Shown here one piece after another: positions 1 to 9,813 of a stretch of DNA of 64,000 nt. Position numbers and translations under genes: made by a program. Numbering within the stretch: the stretch's first letter is position 1; each line of letters starts with the position of its first letter. The DNA is from Anisus vortex. Taxonomy: Eukaryota > Mollusca > Gastropoda > Planorbidae. The notes beneath the pieces are model-generated. The model was not told the origin of the DNA. It did not search any database and saw nothing but the letters and a program-made list of their open reading frames with translations. The stretch lies in assembly GCA_949126835.1 (NCBI GenBank), contig OX421507.1, positions 33,994,082 through 34,058,081 on the forward strand, given 5' to 3'.

Positions 1-111
1 TATTATATTTATAACGAAAAAAAATATACAATCAATATTCTGCAATTAATATGAATTCAAGAAAGTTTAATACGAAGATGCTCATTATAAAGATCATTAA
101 AGTTTATATTA

Positions 112-164
112 TATTACGAAGCCGGAACGGCCTCCAGATTATTAGAACCTTGTTGATTTGAATA

Positions 165-204
<40 letters not shown>

Positions 205-1261
205 TATTTATTAGTCCAGGATAGTATTGATGGTGAAGACCTATCAATCGGATTCTACTCCATACGAATGCAACAGTCTACTTCCTTGCAGTTGGCTCAG
301 TTGTAAAATAAATAGTGTAGATTCTTAGTGGAATAAGAAAGTTCTTGACTATAGTTATGATGTAATAGTTCCACAATGCAAATAATAATAACAGTCAAAT
401 CCGTGGTGAATTCATAACATAAATCTTTATTATACTAAAGTAAGAATAGCCATGATGAACACAGTTCCAAATATAAGTATAAAAATAATGTAGATAATAG
501 CGACTAAGTTCCAAGTTAAACTGAATGACTATTTAATAGAGAAAAATAAGTACTTTAATAACATGTTCTACTCCTTACAAAATATTAGACCCTCGACTGA
601 AGTCCAACCTCGTGCGGGCTCTTTTATAGCATAAGGTAGAGCCAATCGTAACTAGGGGAAAAACTTCCACTCCCAAAAACACAGACACAAGTCTGGCTAG
701 AAAGTCGTTCAATTAATGGAACAACAGAGCCAGTTTCTCTTTGTTCGAAACTGGCGGACAGGGCGAGGTCAGGGTTTAGCGTGAAAACATTAATCTTACT
801 TAATTACATACATTGATTAAACTTCCCACAATATAACAATCATGCCAGAACTCAGGGTGCCCTTAGACCTTAGCAAAATAGACATTAAGGCGCTATTGGA
901 GACGTTTCCAATTAAAGTATCTATGCAAGTGGGTGAGCGTATATGTGTTTTCTTCAGGGAGAAATGGGGGGGGGAAGACAATTGTAGTTACTGATTACAA
1001 TTCAGTGTCACGACTCGTGGATGGCAGGCCAAGTAATTTAACCACCTTAGTGGAAGAGTTGTAAATGATAGCGGAAATGGAGGGAAGGGGGTTAATTATC
1101 TCGGCTGACACTCCTTCTCTAGAGAAGCGACACGAGGTCAAGTGTCAAATTACACTCAGCTAGAACGTTGACCTCTATGTCTAACGGTTGAATCCTACGG
1201 CGTTACATATAATACACTAATATAACACCTCACATCTGTATTAATACGTCGTTTCGTAACA
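112..1261 (-). repeat. Element 1 3' LTR
   Basis: 1150-bp direct repeat of 6677-7829. It contains an (AT)15 run near its 3' (left) end and a G9 run where the other copy has G12. It lies downstream of the RNase H stop codon, so it is the 3' LTR. Confidence 0.95.
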
Positions 1262-1275
1262 CACGCCCCTCCTAC
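1262..1275 (-). other. Element 1 polypurine tract
   Basis: On the minus strand GTAGGAGGGGCGTG directly abuts the 3' LTR start TGTTACG. This is the expected position and composition of the plus-strand primer. About 370 bp of noncoding DNA (1276-1648) separates it from the pol stop codon. Confidence 0.7.
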
Positions 1276-1648
1276 GAAATAAGGAAATTACATACAGTTT
1301 AAGTGGGGAATTTCCTGTATATAAAAAAAAAAAATAATAGTTGTACATATTATTATGCTTGTTCAATGTTATGTACAGTACAAAAAGTCATTTAGAAAAA
1401 GGCATCAATAATAGTGAGTTAAATAGTTCAGGCAATTATGTAATATTTGAGAATAAAATTCAAGGGTTATAGAGGCAAAAATTGATAAACATATAATATA
1501 TATACATGTTCATTGCATTATTCAAAAAGCATTCAATTTTCATGATAAATGTTCACGAGAAGTTAAAATGATAAAGATGCCAAAATTTAAGGAATAAAGA
1601 AAAATCAGTAGGTAATGTCCCTATCAATCAGCATCATCCGGTACTATT

Positions 1649-4600
1649 TTACATACGAGATAAAGTGTCTGCCACAACGTTATCTTTGCCTTTAATGTGG
1701 GCCAGATTTAAGTTGTAAGATTGGAGGAACAAACTCCAACGGATGAGTCTTTGATTTTGTTTTACCCTGGAAAGGAACACAAGGGGGTTATGGTCAGTTA
1801 AAATATCAACAGGATACGGTGATCCGTTTAGATAGAAGTCAAAGTGTTTAAGTGCCAGAATTAGCCCCAACAGCTCCTTCTCAATTGTGCTATAATTTCT
1901 TTCGTGTGGGTTGAATTTCTGAGAGTAATAGCAAAGAGGGTGTTCAAGGGAATCATCCCCCTCCTGAGATATTACTGCCCCCATGCCTGTATCACATGCG
2001 TCTACAGTTATCTTAAATGGTTTATCGTAGTTTGGTGTTATCAGCACAGGTGACCTTGAAAGCAGATCTTTCAGTTTACTAAAAGCCCGATTACATTCAT
2101 CAGTCCATCTGAACTTAACATTTTTCTTTAAGAGATCAGTAAGAGGACACGCGATGGTGGAGAAATTCTTACAGAATTTCCTGTAATATCCCGCCATACC
2201 CAGGAAACTACGGAGTTGTTTGCGTGTTTCGGGGATGGGGAACTCACGAATAGCCGTGACCTTGGCACCTACAGGTTTAACCGTACCATTTCCCACTATG
2301 TGGCCTAGGTATTCTATGGTTGCATGGCAAAATTGGCTCTTAGCCAGGTTAACAGTGAGATTAGCCTGTTGCAACTTTTGGAATAACAACTTTAATTGCT
2401 TTAGATGAGATTCAAAGTTGTCGCTATACACTACAATGTCGTCAAGGTACGCGTGACAATGTGGTATGTCTCGTATAATAGAGTTAATCAGGCGCTGAAA
2501 ACTTGCCGGGGCATTCACCATGCCAAAGGGCATGACCTTGAACTTATAAAGTCCATCTGGAGTCGTAAATGAAGATACCTCCTGAGCTCTATCCGTCAGT
2601 GGGATCTGAAAATAAGCCGTCAACAAGTCGATCTTCGTCACAAAACTAGCGTCGCTAACCTGGTCAATCAAGTCGTCTATCCTCGGGATAGGATAGGAGT
2701 CAGTCTTGGTCACAGCGTTTACCCTCCTATAGTCTACACAGAAACGTAAGGATCCGTCAGGTTTTGGTACCAGGACACAAGGGGATGACCAGTCACTATT
2801 GCTAGGGGTGATTATGTCGTTCTCGAGCATGTAGTCGACCTCTTTGCGGATGTGCTCCAACTGGATCGGATTTACTCTGTATGGATGTTGTTTAATAGGC
2901 GTTACATTTTCATCTATAATAACATCATGCCTGATTAAGTGAGTTTTCCTTGGAATATCATTAAAAAGGTCAATGTTCTCAAAAATCAAACCTTTGATAG
3001 AGGACTTTTCACAATTTGGTAGGTGTGCCAATTTGTTATCCAGGTCCTTAAGGGATTCTGAATTGTGTAATTTACTCTCGGCCAGCGTACGCTCAACTTT
3101 GGGCAACTCGATCTCAACCTTTGAGACAGTGTTTACTGGCGCAATGGCGCTCTGCACTAGTCTGGGGATGTAAGGCTTTAACATATTAATATGGCACACC
3201 CTCTGTGATTTCCTCCTATCAGGGGTTTTCACAATATAATTTAATTCACTAAGTTTGGCTACCACTTCATACGGTCCGGTGTACTTGGCACTCATGGGTT
3301 GACCAATCATGGGTGTCAGCATCAGTACTTGGTCGCCAGGGTTGAAGCTTCGGGTTTTTGCCTTGGTATCATAGTAAGCCTTCATCTTGCTTTGTGCCTG
3401 TAAAAGATTAAGCTTTACAAGGGTTAATGCATTATATAACCGAGTCTTAAAGTTCTCCACATAGGTGAGTAGACCAGTTTCTTCAGTTGATGACAACCAG
3501 GTTTCTTTCAGCAATTTCAAGGGTCCGCGAACTGCATGACCGAATACCAGCTCAAAAGGGCTAAATCCGAGGGATTCTTGGACAGCCTCTCTGGTTGCAA
3601 AGAGTACGAAGGGAATTCCACGATCCCAATCTCCTCCATGTTCAAAGCAGTATGTTCGAAGCATGTTCTTGAGAGTTTGGTGATAGCGTTCTAAAGCTCC
3701 TTGGCTTTGTGGATGATACGCACTCGACATAGCATGGCGGATGCCTAACCGCTGTAGAACTTGGCGAAACAACTTCGAAGTAAAATTGGAGCCTTGATCG
3801 GATTGTACGGTCTTAGGGAGTCCGTATCGTGAAAAAAATCCGATAAGTGCGTCGGAGATCTTGTCAGCGTTGATGCTGCGCATGGGAATAGCCTCTGGAA
3901 ATCTTGTAGCAGAACACATGATCGTGAAGAGGTACTGGTGGCCAGCCTTGGTTTTAGGTAGTGGACCGACACAGTCTATGATGATGTGGCTGAATGGCTC
4001 AGAGAATGCCGGTATAGGCTTTAATGGAGCAACCGGAATGGTCTGGTTTGGTTTCCCTACCATTTGGCATGCATGACAAGATTTGCAGAACGATGAAGTA
4101 TCTTTGTGTAGTCCAGGCCAGTAGAAGTATGAAAGAATTCTGTCATAAGTCTTATTGACACCTAAGTGACCAGCATATGGCGAATCATGAGCCATATGTA
4201 AAATGTCCTTTCGGTACACGGTTGGTACTACAATCTGGTGTATCTCGTTGCAATTTTCGTTGTCAGTGTTTTTCTCTTTCCATTTTCTCATGAGTAAACC
4301 ATCTTTTAGGTAATAACCTATATTCATCTTTTCCACCTCCTTCTCGCTTACTGCTTCCTTTCTCAGCTTTTCGATATCCATGTCTTTCTCCTGTTCTAAG
4401 GTAAGTAATTGTCTTGGTGACATGTTACTTCCTTTAGTCTCGACTGAGGGACCACTAAGAATGTCAGCCAGGAATGTCGCTTGTAGATCAATTTCTGGTT
4501 CATTTTCTGTTTGTGCTGTGGTTTCGTCAGACTCTGGTTTCTTTTTCATACCTCTGGTAAGGACGCATACAGAATTGTCTGTAGTCTTACTTCTGTCAGG

Positions 4601-6097
4601 GTTATGAATTTCTTTGGATACAGGGCGTACCTTGTCTCCAGCAATGTCATTTCCTAATATCAGAGAAATGCCATTAATAGGTAGTGCTGTCTGCACCCCA
4701 ATAGTAACAGGTCCATTATAATATTCAGACTTCAGCTGAATACGATGTAGAGGAACTAGTATTGTTGCCATATCTACACCTCTCAGTGCGATATTCTGTC
4801 CTGTGTAAGTCGATTTCGAAATAGGAATAGTATCCTTGAGTAGTAATGAAGTCGATGCTCCCGTGTCTCTAAGGATTCGAATCTTTCGTTCACTGAGTTC
4901 ATCATCAATAGATGACACATATCCTTCAGTAATGAAGGGTAAAAAGTTCTTGAATAGATCGGTGTCTATAAGATCTTTTTCTTCAACCTGTTCTATATTA
5001 CTGCAAGAGGTGAACACTTCTGTTTCTAAGGTTCCATCTGTTTTACTCACGGTAGAGTTCAGATGTGAGTTTTCAAAAACCATGGTCTCTAATTTCTGGA
5101 GTTCTCTAGGTTTTGAAATATCTGGACATGTCATTGTGCTTTCTGTCGTATTTTCATGACTAACACTAAATGTCTCTGTTTTAGCTTTTGTTACCTTCTT
5201 GTCAGATTGGTATAAACGAGTCTTAGGATTGGTAGCGATATATGTTAGTACTATATTCTTTTTCTCTTTACTTTGTCTGTTTTGTAAACTCCAACAGTTT
5301 TCCCTAACGTGTCCATCCTTTTTACAGAAGCTGCACGTAGGTTTCTTTTGCATGGAACTATTAGTCGTCTGCTTATCAGTTTTTTGCTTATTGTATTCAT
5401 CTTTGCATTTTGCATTCTTTTCCACTACTGCATATTGATTCTTGAATTTGGATTTATCAGGTTGGAAGGTTCGGTTGTGTTGATGAATAATGATGTACTC
5501 ATCTGCCAATACTGCTGCTGTTTTGATGTTTTCAACACCTTTGTCGGATAAGTGAATTTTTACATCGTTGCGAACGCAATTGTTAAATTCCTCTGTCAAC
5601 ATAAGATTTCTCAGTTTCTCATATTCGCCATTCACATTTTTAGATCTGATCCAACGATCAAAATGTTTCTCTTTGATTCTCAGAAAATCAACGTGTGATT
5701 GTTCTGGTTCCTTCTTGAAATCTCTAAAAATCTTTCTGTATTTTTCTGGAGTCAAAGCATAACTTAGTAGGATTCGATTCTTAATCAGTTCGTAGTCATT
5801 GTCTTCCTCTACGGTAAGATTCAAGACAACGTCTAATGCTTTACCTTTTGTCAAGGCTGAACGTAATAATACAGCCATCTTATTCTCTGGAAAGTGATAA
5901 TCTGCGGCCTGCTTCTCAAACATCATGAAGAATTCTTCGATGTGGTTGCTATCGAATTCTGGAATGTATTTTCGATATTTGTACAGTTCCAATTCGATTT
6001 CTGAGTGTACATGATTGGTACTGCGAGCCCGTGCTATTTCAATTCTTTCCTGACTAGCAATTCTTTCTTTTTCAATTTCCAATTCTTTCTTTTTCAA
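1649..6097 (-). CDS. gag-pol: Gag (main part)-protease-integrase-RT-RNase H polyprotein of element 1
   Basis: The 1482-codon frame carries, in order: a charged helix (1-25); a capsid region resembling SCAN domains (about 45-205); a CX2CX4HX4C zinc knuckle (C255, C258, H263, C268); an aspartic protease with DTG at 411-413 and ILGND at 480-484; an integrase with H637/H644 and C674/C677 zinc ligands, a D708-D767-E803 triad with 35 residues between the last two, and GPY at 941-943; a reverse transcriptase with D1157 and YLDD at 1217-1220; and an RNase H with D1366, E1406, D1435 and D1477 before the stop. All visible catalytic residues are intact. Integrase spans about 3158-4255 and RT about 2078-2920, so integrase precedes RT. 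The first Met is not the true start: the gag N-terminus lies in the next frame upstream (6072-6443), separated by a 22-bp duplication. Products would act in cytoplasmic particles and then in the nucleus. Confidence 0.93.
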   Translation of the reverse strand: MKKKELEIEKERIASQERIEIARARSTNHVHSEIELELYKYRKYIPEFDSNHIEEFFMMFEKQAADYHFPENKMAVLLRSALTKGKALDVVLNLTVEEDNDYELIKNRILLSYALTPEKYRKIFRDFKKEPEQSHVDFLRIKEKHFDRWIRSKNVNGEYEKLRNLMLTEEFNNCVRNDVKIHLSDKGVENIKTAAVLADEYIIIHQHNRTFQPDKSKFKNQYAVVEKNAKCKDEYNKQKTDKQTTNSSMQKKPTCSFCKKDGHVRENCWSLQNRQSKEKKNIVLTYIATNPKTRLYQSDKKVTKAKTETFSVSHENTTESTMTCPDISKPRELQKLETMVFENSHLNSTVSKTDGTLETEVFTSCSNIEQVEEKDLIDTDLFKNFLPFITEGYVSSIDDELSERKIRILRDTGASTSLLLKDTIPISKSTYTGQNIALRGVDMATILVPLHRIQLKSEYYNGPVTIGVQTALPINGISLILGNDIAGDKVRPVSKEIHNPDRSKTTDNSVCVLTRGMKKKPESDETTAQTENEPEIDLQATFLADILSGPSVETKGSNMSPRQLLTLEQEKDMDIEKLRKEAVSEKEVEKMNIGYYLKDGLLMRKWKEKNTDNENCNEIHQIVVPTVYRKDILHMAHDSPYAGHLGVNKTYDRILSYFYWPGLHKDTSSFCKSCHACQMVGKPNQTIPVAPLKPIPAFSEPFSHIIIDCVGPLPKTKAGHQYLFTIMCSATRFPEAIPMRSINADKISDALIGFFSRYGLPKTVQSDQGSNFTSKLFRQVLQRLGIRHAMSSAYHPQSQGALERYHQTLKNMLRTYCFEHGGDWDRGIPFVLFATREAVQESLGFSPFELVFGHAVRGPLKLLKETWLSSTEETGLLTYVENFKTRLYNALTLVKLNLLQAQSKMKAYYDTKAKTRSFNPGDQVLMLTPMIGQPMSAKYTGPYEVVAKLSELNYIVKTPDRRKSQRVCHINMLKPYIPRLVQSAIAPVNTVSKVEIELPKVERTLAESKLHNSESLKDLDNKLAHLPNCEKSSIKGLIFENIDLFNDIPRKTHLIRHDVIIDENVTPIKQHPYRVNPIQLEHIRKEVDYMLENDIITPSNSDWSSPCVLVPKPDGSLRFCVDYRRVNAVTKTDSYPIPRIDDLIDQVSDASFVTKIDLLTAYFQIPLTDRAQEVSSFTTPDGLYKFKVMPFGMVNAPASFQRLINSIIRDIPHCHAYLDDIVVYSDNFESHLKQLKLLFQKLQQANLTVNLAKSQFCHATIEYLGHIVGNGTVKPVGAKVTAIREFPIPETRKQLRSFLGMAGYYRKFCKNFSTIACPLTDLLKKNVKFRWTDECNRAFSKLKDLLSRSPVLITPNYDKPFKITVDACDTGMGAVISQEGDDSLEHPLCYYSQKFNPHERNYSTIEKELLGLILALKHFDFYLNGSPYPVDILTDHNPLVFLSRVKQNQRLIRWSLFLQSYNLNLAHIKGKDNVVADTLSRM

Positions 6098-6104
6098 TTT
6101 CCAA
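6061..6104 (-). repeat. 22-bp tandem duplication that breaks gag
   Basis: Two exact adjacent 22-bp copies, 6061-6082 and 6083-6104. Each encodes part of the charged Gag helix (residues like KKELEIEKER). The duplication alone accounts for the change of frame between the two gag pieces. Confidence 0.9.
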
Positions 6105-6443
6105 TTCCATTTCCATTTTCTTTAATTCTAGTTTGAACCTTAGTTCTTCACTAAGTCCATTGTGTATGCTTGACTCACGAACCGTGACAGTGTGATTGGT
6201 CTTTTGTGATTCAGATAAATTTGACTCGATTGATTCGTCCTCACTAGCAGTATGTACTATCGATTCATATTCTTCCATCAATGTACCTTGCCTTTTTAAG
6301 CAATCAGTAATTTCTTTAATAAGTTTATTTCTTTCGGGTGTTGTTTCAGTTATCTGGATGTCTAACGTTTGAGCAAAGTCTTTTAGTTGTGTGAGTGTCA
6401 TTTTGTTAAGTTGATCTGATGTAAAGTTAGTTGATGCTTCCAT
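6072..6443 (-). CDS. gag: Gag N-terminal fragment of element 1, frameshifted from the rest
   Basis: The start at 6443 is chosen because MEAS.. aligns with the starts of the gag frames of elements 2 and 3. An earlier Met at 6533 adds 30 unrelated residues. The N-terminus has a SAP-like helix pattern (MTLTQLKDFAQTLDI, then ETTPERNKLIKEI). A low-complexity linker and a charged helix follow. The frame ends just after the first copy of a 22-bp direct repeat (6061-6082 and 6083-6104). Because 22 is 1 modulo 3, the extra copy moves the downstream frame by exactly the offset seen. Elements 2 and 3 read straight through this site, so this is most likely a mutation, not programmed frameshifting. Confidence 0.85.
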   Translation of the reverse strand: MEASTNFTSDQLNKMTLTQLKDFAQTLDIQITETTPERNKLIKEITDCLKRQGTLMEEYESIVHTASEDESIESNLSESQKTNHTVTVRESSIHNGLSEELRFKLELKKMEMELEIEKERIGN

Positions 6444-6654
6444 CTTGTTTTTAATATTGGTAAAGATAAGATAAAGTGTGGTCAACTTACTTTTGTCCTT
6501 TGAATAAAACACTTTTCGACACAAAATTGACACTATTACGTTGAGTATAACTGGAACATAATTTGATAGAAATTTTCCAATTCAGACAATATTGTAGATA
6601 AATCTTCTTTTTGTAGAATCTTCCTTTATTTTGCAAGATAGAAAGTGCAATATC

Positions 6655-6672
6655 GTGGACGATTTGCCCCCA
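6655..6672 (-). other. Element 1 primer binding site
   Basis: On the minus strand TGGGGGCAAATCGTCC lies 4 nt after the end of the 5' LTR. It begins with TGG, as expected for pairing with the CCA end of a tRNA. The tRNA was not identified. Confidence 0.7.
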
Positions 6673-6676
6673 AATT

Positions 6677-6729
6677 TATTACGAAGCCGGAACGGCCTCC
6701 AGATTATTAGAACCTTGTTGATTTGAATA

Positions 6730-6769
<40 letters not shown>

Positions 6770-7829
6770 TATTTATTAGTCCAGGATAGTATTGATGGTG
6801 AAGACCTATCAATCGGATTCTACTCCATACGAATGCAACAGTCTACTTCCTTGCAGTTGGCTCAGTTGTAAAATAAATAGTGTAGATTCTTAGTGGAATA
6901 AGAAAGTTCTTGACTATAGTTATGATGTAATAGTTCCACAATGCAAATAATAATAACAGTCAAATCCGTGGTGAATTCATAACATAAATCTTTATTATAC
7001 TAAAGTAAGAATAGCCATGATGAACACAGTTCCAAATATAAGTATAAAAATAATGTAGATAATAGCGACTAAGTTCCAAGTTAAACTGAATGACTATTTA
7101 ATAGAGAAAAATAAGTACTTTAATAACATGTTCTACTCCTTACAAAATATTAGACCCTCGACTGAAGTCCAACCTCGTGCGGGCTCTTTTATAGCATAAG
7201 GTAGAGCCAATCGTAACTAGGGGAAAAACTTCCACTCCCAAAAACACAGACACAAGTCTGGCTAGAAAGTCGTTCAATTAATGGAACAACAGAGCCAGTT
7301 TCTCTTTGTTCGAAACTGGCGGACAGGGCGAGGTCAGGGTTTAGCGTGAAAACATTAATCTTACTTAATTACATACATTGATTAAACTTCCCACAATATA
7401 ACAATCATGCCAGAACTCAGGGTGCCCTTAGACCTTAGCAAAATAGACATTAAGGCGCTATTGGAGACGTTTCCAATTAAAGTATCTATGCAAGTGGGTG
7501 AGCGTATATGTGTTTTCTTCAGGGAGAAATGGGGGGGGGGGGAAGACAATTGTAGTTACTGATTACAATTCAGTGTCACGACTCGTGGATGGCAGGCCAA
7601 GTAATTTAACCACCTTAGTGGAAGAGTTGTAAATGATAGCGGAAATGGAGGGAAGGGGGTTAATTATCTCGGCTGACACTCCTTCTCTAGAGAAGCGACA
7701 CGAGGTCAAGTGTCAAATTACACTCAGCTAGAACGTTGACCTCTATGTCTAACGGTTGAATCCTACGGCGTTACATATAATACACTAATATAACACCTCA
7801 CATCTGTATTAATACGTCGTTTCGTAACA
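6677..7829 (-). repeat. Element 1 5' LTR
   Basis: 1153-bp repeat of 112-1261, lying upstream of gag on the minus strand. Its outer end TGTTACG is followed on the plus strand by the ATTA target duplication. The promoter for the element should lie in it; no TATA box could be assigned with confidence. Confidence 0.95.
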
Positions 7830-7847
7830 ATTAATATAATGGTTCCA

Positions 7848-8110
7848 CGCTTGTGTAAGTAAAGTACCCTTTGGACCAAACTAATCATAGGGCCGGTGAA
7901 GCAGCGTTCACCAGTTTCTGTGGCCACGTCATACTAGGGGATGTGTAGCCAGCACAATGCCCAGCCGCCTTTACTTTACCCCAACTAATGTCAGGTACCC
8001 ATCAATGCTGGGTAGACTCAAGTCCCGGGAATAAAAATCCTAGCCTCCATTAGGATTCGAACCCAGGACCTTCGTACGCCAGCCAAAAGGGCTGCCGCGT
8101 GGCCACAGTG
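7848..8110 (-). mobile_element. SINE-A copy 1 (tRNA-derived SINE)
   Basis: In reverse orientation it has a tRNA-like head with A-box (GTGGCCACGCGGCAG) and B-box (GGTTCGAATCC). A body shared with at least seven other copies in the window follows (GACATTAGTTGGGGTAAAG, GGCATTGTGCTGGC, CTGGTGAACGCTGCTTCACC). The 3' end is GGGTACTTTACTTAC. The tRNA boxes predict Pol III transcription and LINE-dependent mobility. Confidence 0.85.
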
Positions 8111-8353
8111 GCATCACAGTGCCCCCGTTTATGATTGGAGGTAAACTCCAAGCTAAATACATCTTGATTGTTTGGTGTTCTAAGGTCTAACTTATTTCCA
8201 AAGTATTTACTATAATTAGGAAATTATAAATTTTTACTTTATGCTCATTACTGATGTATTGTATCCTACAGAAATTTAGAATAATTAAGTATACGTAATA
8301 TTTTTACTTTCCACAAAATGAAGCAAAACACATTATTAAAATTGTAATTCTCC

Positions 8354-8395
<42 letters not shown>

Positions 8396-8750
8396 CTAAA
8401 TTAACAAATAGTTTATCGTAATCATGATATCTAGATTAAAGTTGAAGATGCCCTTCGGTGTATTTGTTACACCGGGCAACTCCGGGTATTCTAACTAGTA
8501 TATATGTATAATCTCTCTCTCTCTCTCTTATATTATATAATATATAAAAATACACGTTTCTTCTTATTGATAGATTATTGTAAGCTAGTTATCACCTAGA
8601 CGTCTACCTAGACCGTTTGTTATGATCAATACTAAAGTAATGTTACTGTGTTACACTGTCTTAACGTGCGTTTTTTTCTCTTTTATGAGTGTCATGATAA
8701 CATACTGTATTCCAACGATTAAAGTGTTTACCTACTCAAGCGTGATGAAC

Positions 8751-8816
<66 letters not shown>

Positions 8817-9631
8817 CAACTTTTGCCAAGAGGGGTCAGCTTAGTTTAAGATTCCCATGTCATAGAATGAACGGTCTTAAGCTCCGAGTAAAAAAAATTG
8901 TTTCAACCTTTATTTGTTATGTATTTTTTTAACTCCCTTTATTTTAACTTGTATTTTCTGTCTGTCTGTCTGTCTGCTTGCTTGTCTGTCTGCTTGCTTG
9001 ATAGCAAAACTTTGCATCAATTTTTCGACCACTTCCCGTCGTCCAATCGAGCTGAAACTTGGGCAGCAGATTTGTCCTGACTAACAATACATTCTATCAT
9101 TCTATTTTCAGCATCATAGCGTTTGGAATAGTCACGAATTCATTCGACCAATTTGCGAGTCGAGGAAAATGTTTTACGTCAAACATGGCTTCCTCTACCG
9201 GAAGAGACGGAAGTAAGTAAACTTTTCGGATATGTTCGTTTGTACGAAATAAATAGATGCATAGAATGAAAACGACACAATGTAGCCGAAACAAAGCGAG
9301 TTATCTTTTTATGGTTTTTGCGGGCCATAGCTGAAAAAAAAAAGGATGCTAAGCGAAGATCGTGGCTTTATGCATTAAAAAAAATGGCAATCGTTATAAT
9401 TAGGTATGTATTTGCCGACATTACCGATTCGAAACTTTAGTTTTGTAGTGAAGTGGAAATGGTAAACTTAGTTTATAAGAAAGGGAGTATAGTAAAAAAA
9501 ACTTTGTTTTTATGTTTTTTTTAATGTTTTTTTATGGTTTTCTTGTTTATGCAATTGTTTAAATATTCCATCTTGTATCCTGTTACATTTTTTGTTACAT
9601 TTTTTGTTGTGAGTTTAATCAAGCATGACGA

Positions 9632-9684
<53 letters not shown>

Positions 9685-9805
9685 TTCTCCTCTCTATCTC
9701 TCTCTGCCCTACTGTGGTGTGAAGAGAGGTCAGCATATTTGTGTTAGCATATTGTGTGCTCGCTCAAGCATAACCATTTTTTTCCCTTTGTCTTTTATCA
9801 TGCCC
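8111..9805. other. Intergenic AT-rich stretch with microsatellites
   Basis: No coding signal. It holds (AT)n at about 8358-8392, a (CT)n run at 8515-8530, long (CT)n at 8755-8813 and 9630-9682, and a CTGT/CTTG tetranucleotide run at about 8958-9002. The two long CT runs lie in similar contexts (CAAGC.TGA... before, GAGGGGTCAGC/GAGAGGTCAGC after), so 8700-8850 and 9600-9745 may be diverged copies of one dispersed repeat. Confidence 0.6.
8455..8500 (+). other. Possible Helitron-type 3' terminus
   Basis: A palindrome (GGTGTATTTGTTACACC) is followed by CCGGGCAACTCCGGG and then TTCTAACTAGT. A short GC-rich hairpin a few bases before CTAG and an AT target is the usual Helitron 3' end. No 5' end or Rep/helicase was found. 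Confidence 0.3.
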
Positions 9806-9813
9806 ATCTAGAC

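Larger units (their letters stand above)
112..7829 (-). mobile_element. Element 1: near-complete Gmr1-like Ty3/gypsy LTR retrotransposon
   Basis: Two LTRs (112-1261 and 6677-7829) flank a gag-pol region read on the minus strand. The LTRs run TGTTACG...TTCGTAATA in element orientation. The 4-bp target duplication ATTA is present at 108-111 and 7830-7833. By eye the LTRs differ only in a G-run (9 versus 12 G), so insertion looks recent. A PBS follows the 5' LTR and a purine tract precedes the 3' LTR. Pol order is protease, integrase, RT, RNase H. A gypsy-type polyprotein with integrase before RT is diagnostic of the Gmr1 lineage, first described in deuterostomes. No env-like frame is present. 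Length is 7.7 kb. Confidence 0.95.

Noticed and set aside
9097..9294. 65-codon minus-strand frame beside the CTGT repeat
   Set aside because: No conserved motif; probably part of an old repeat.
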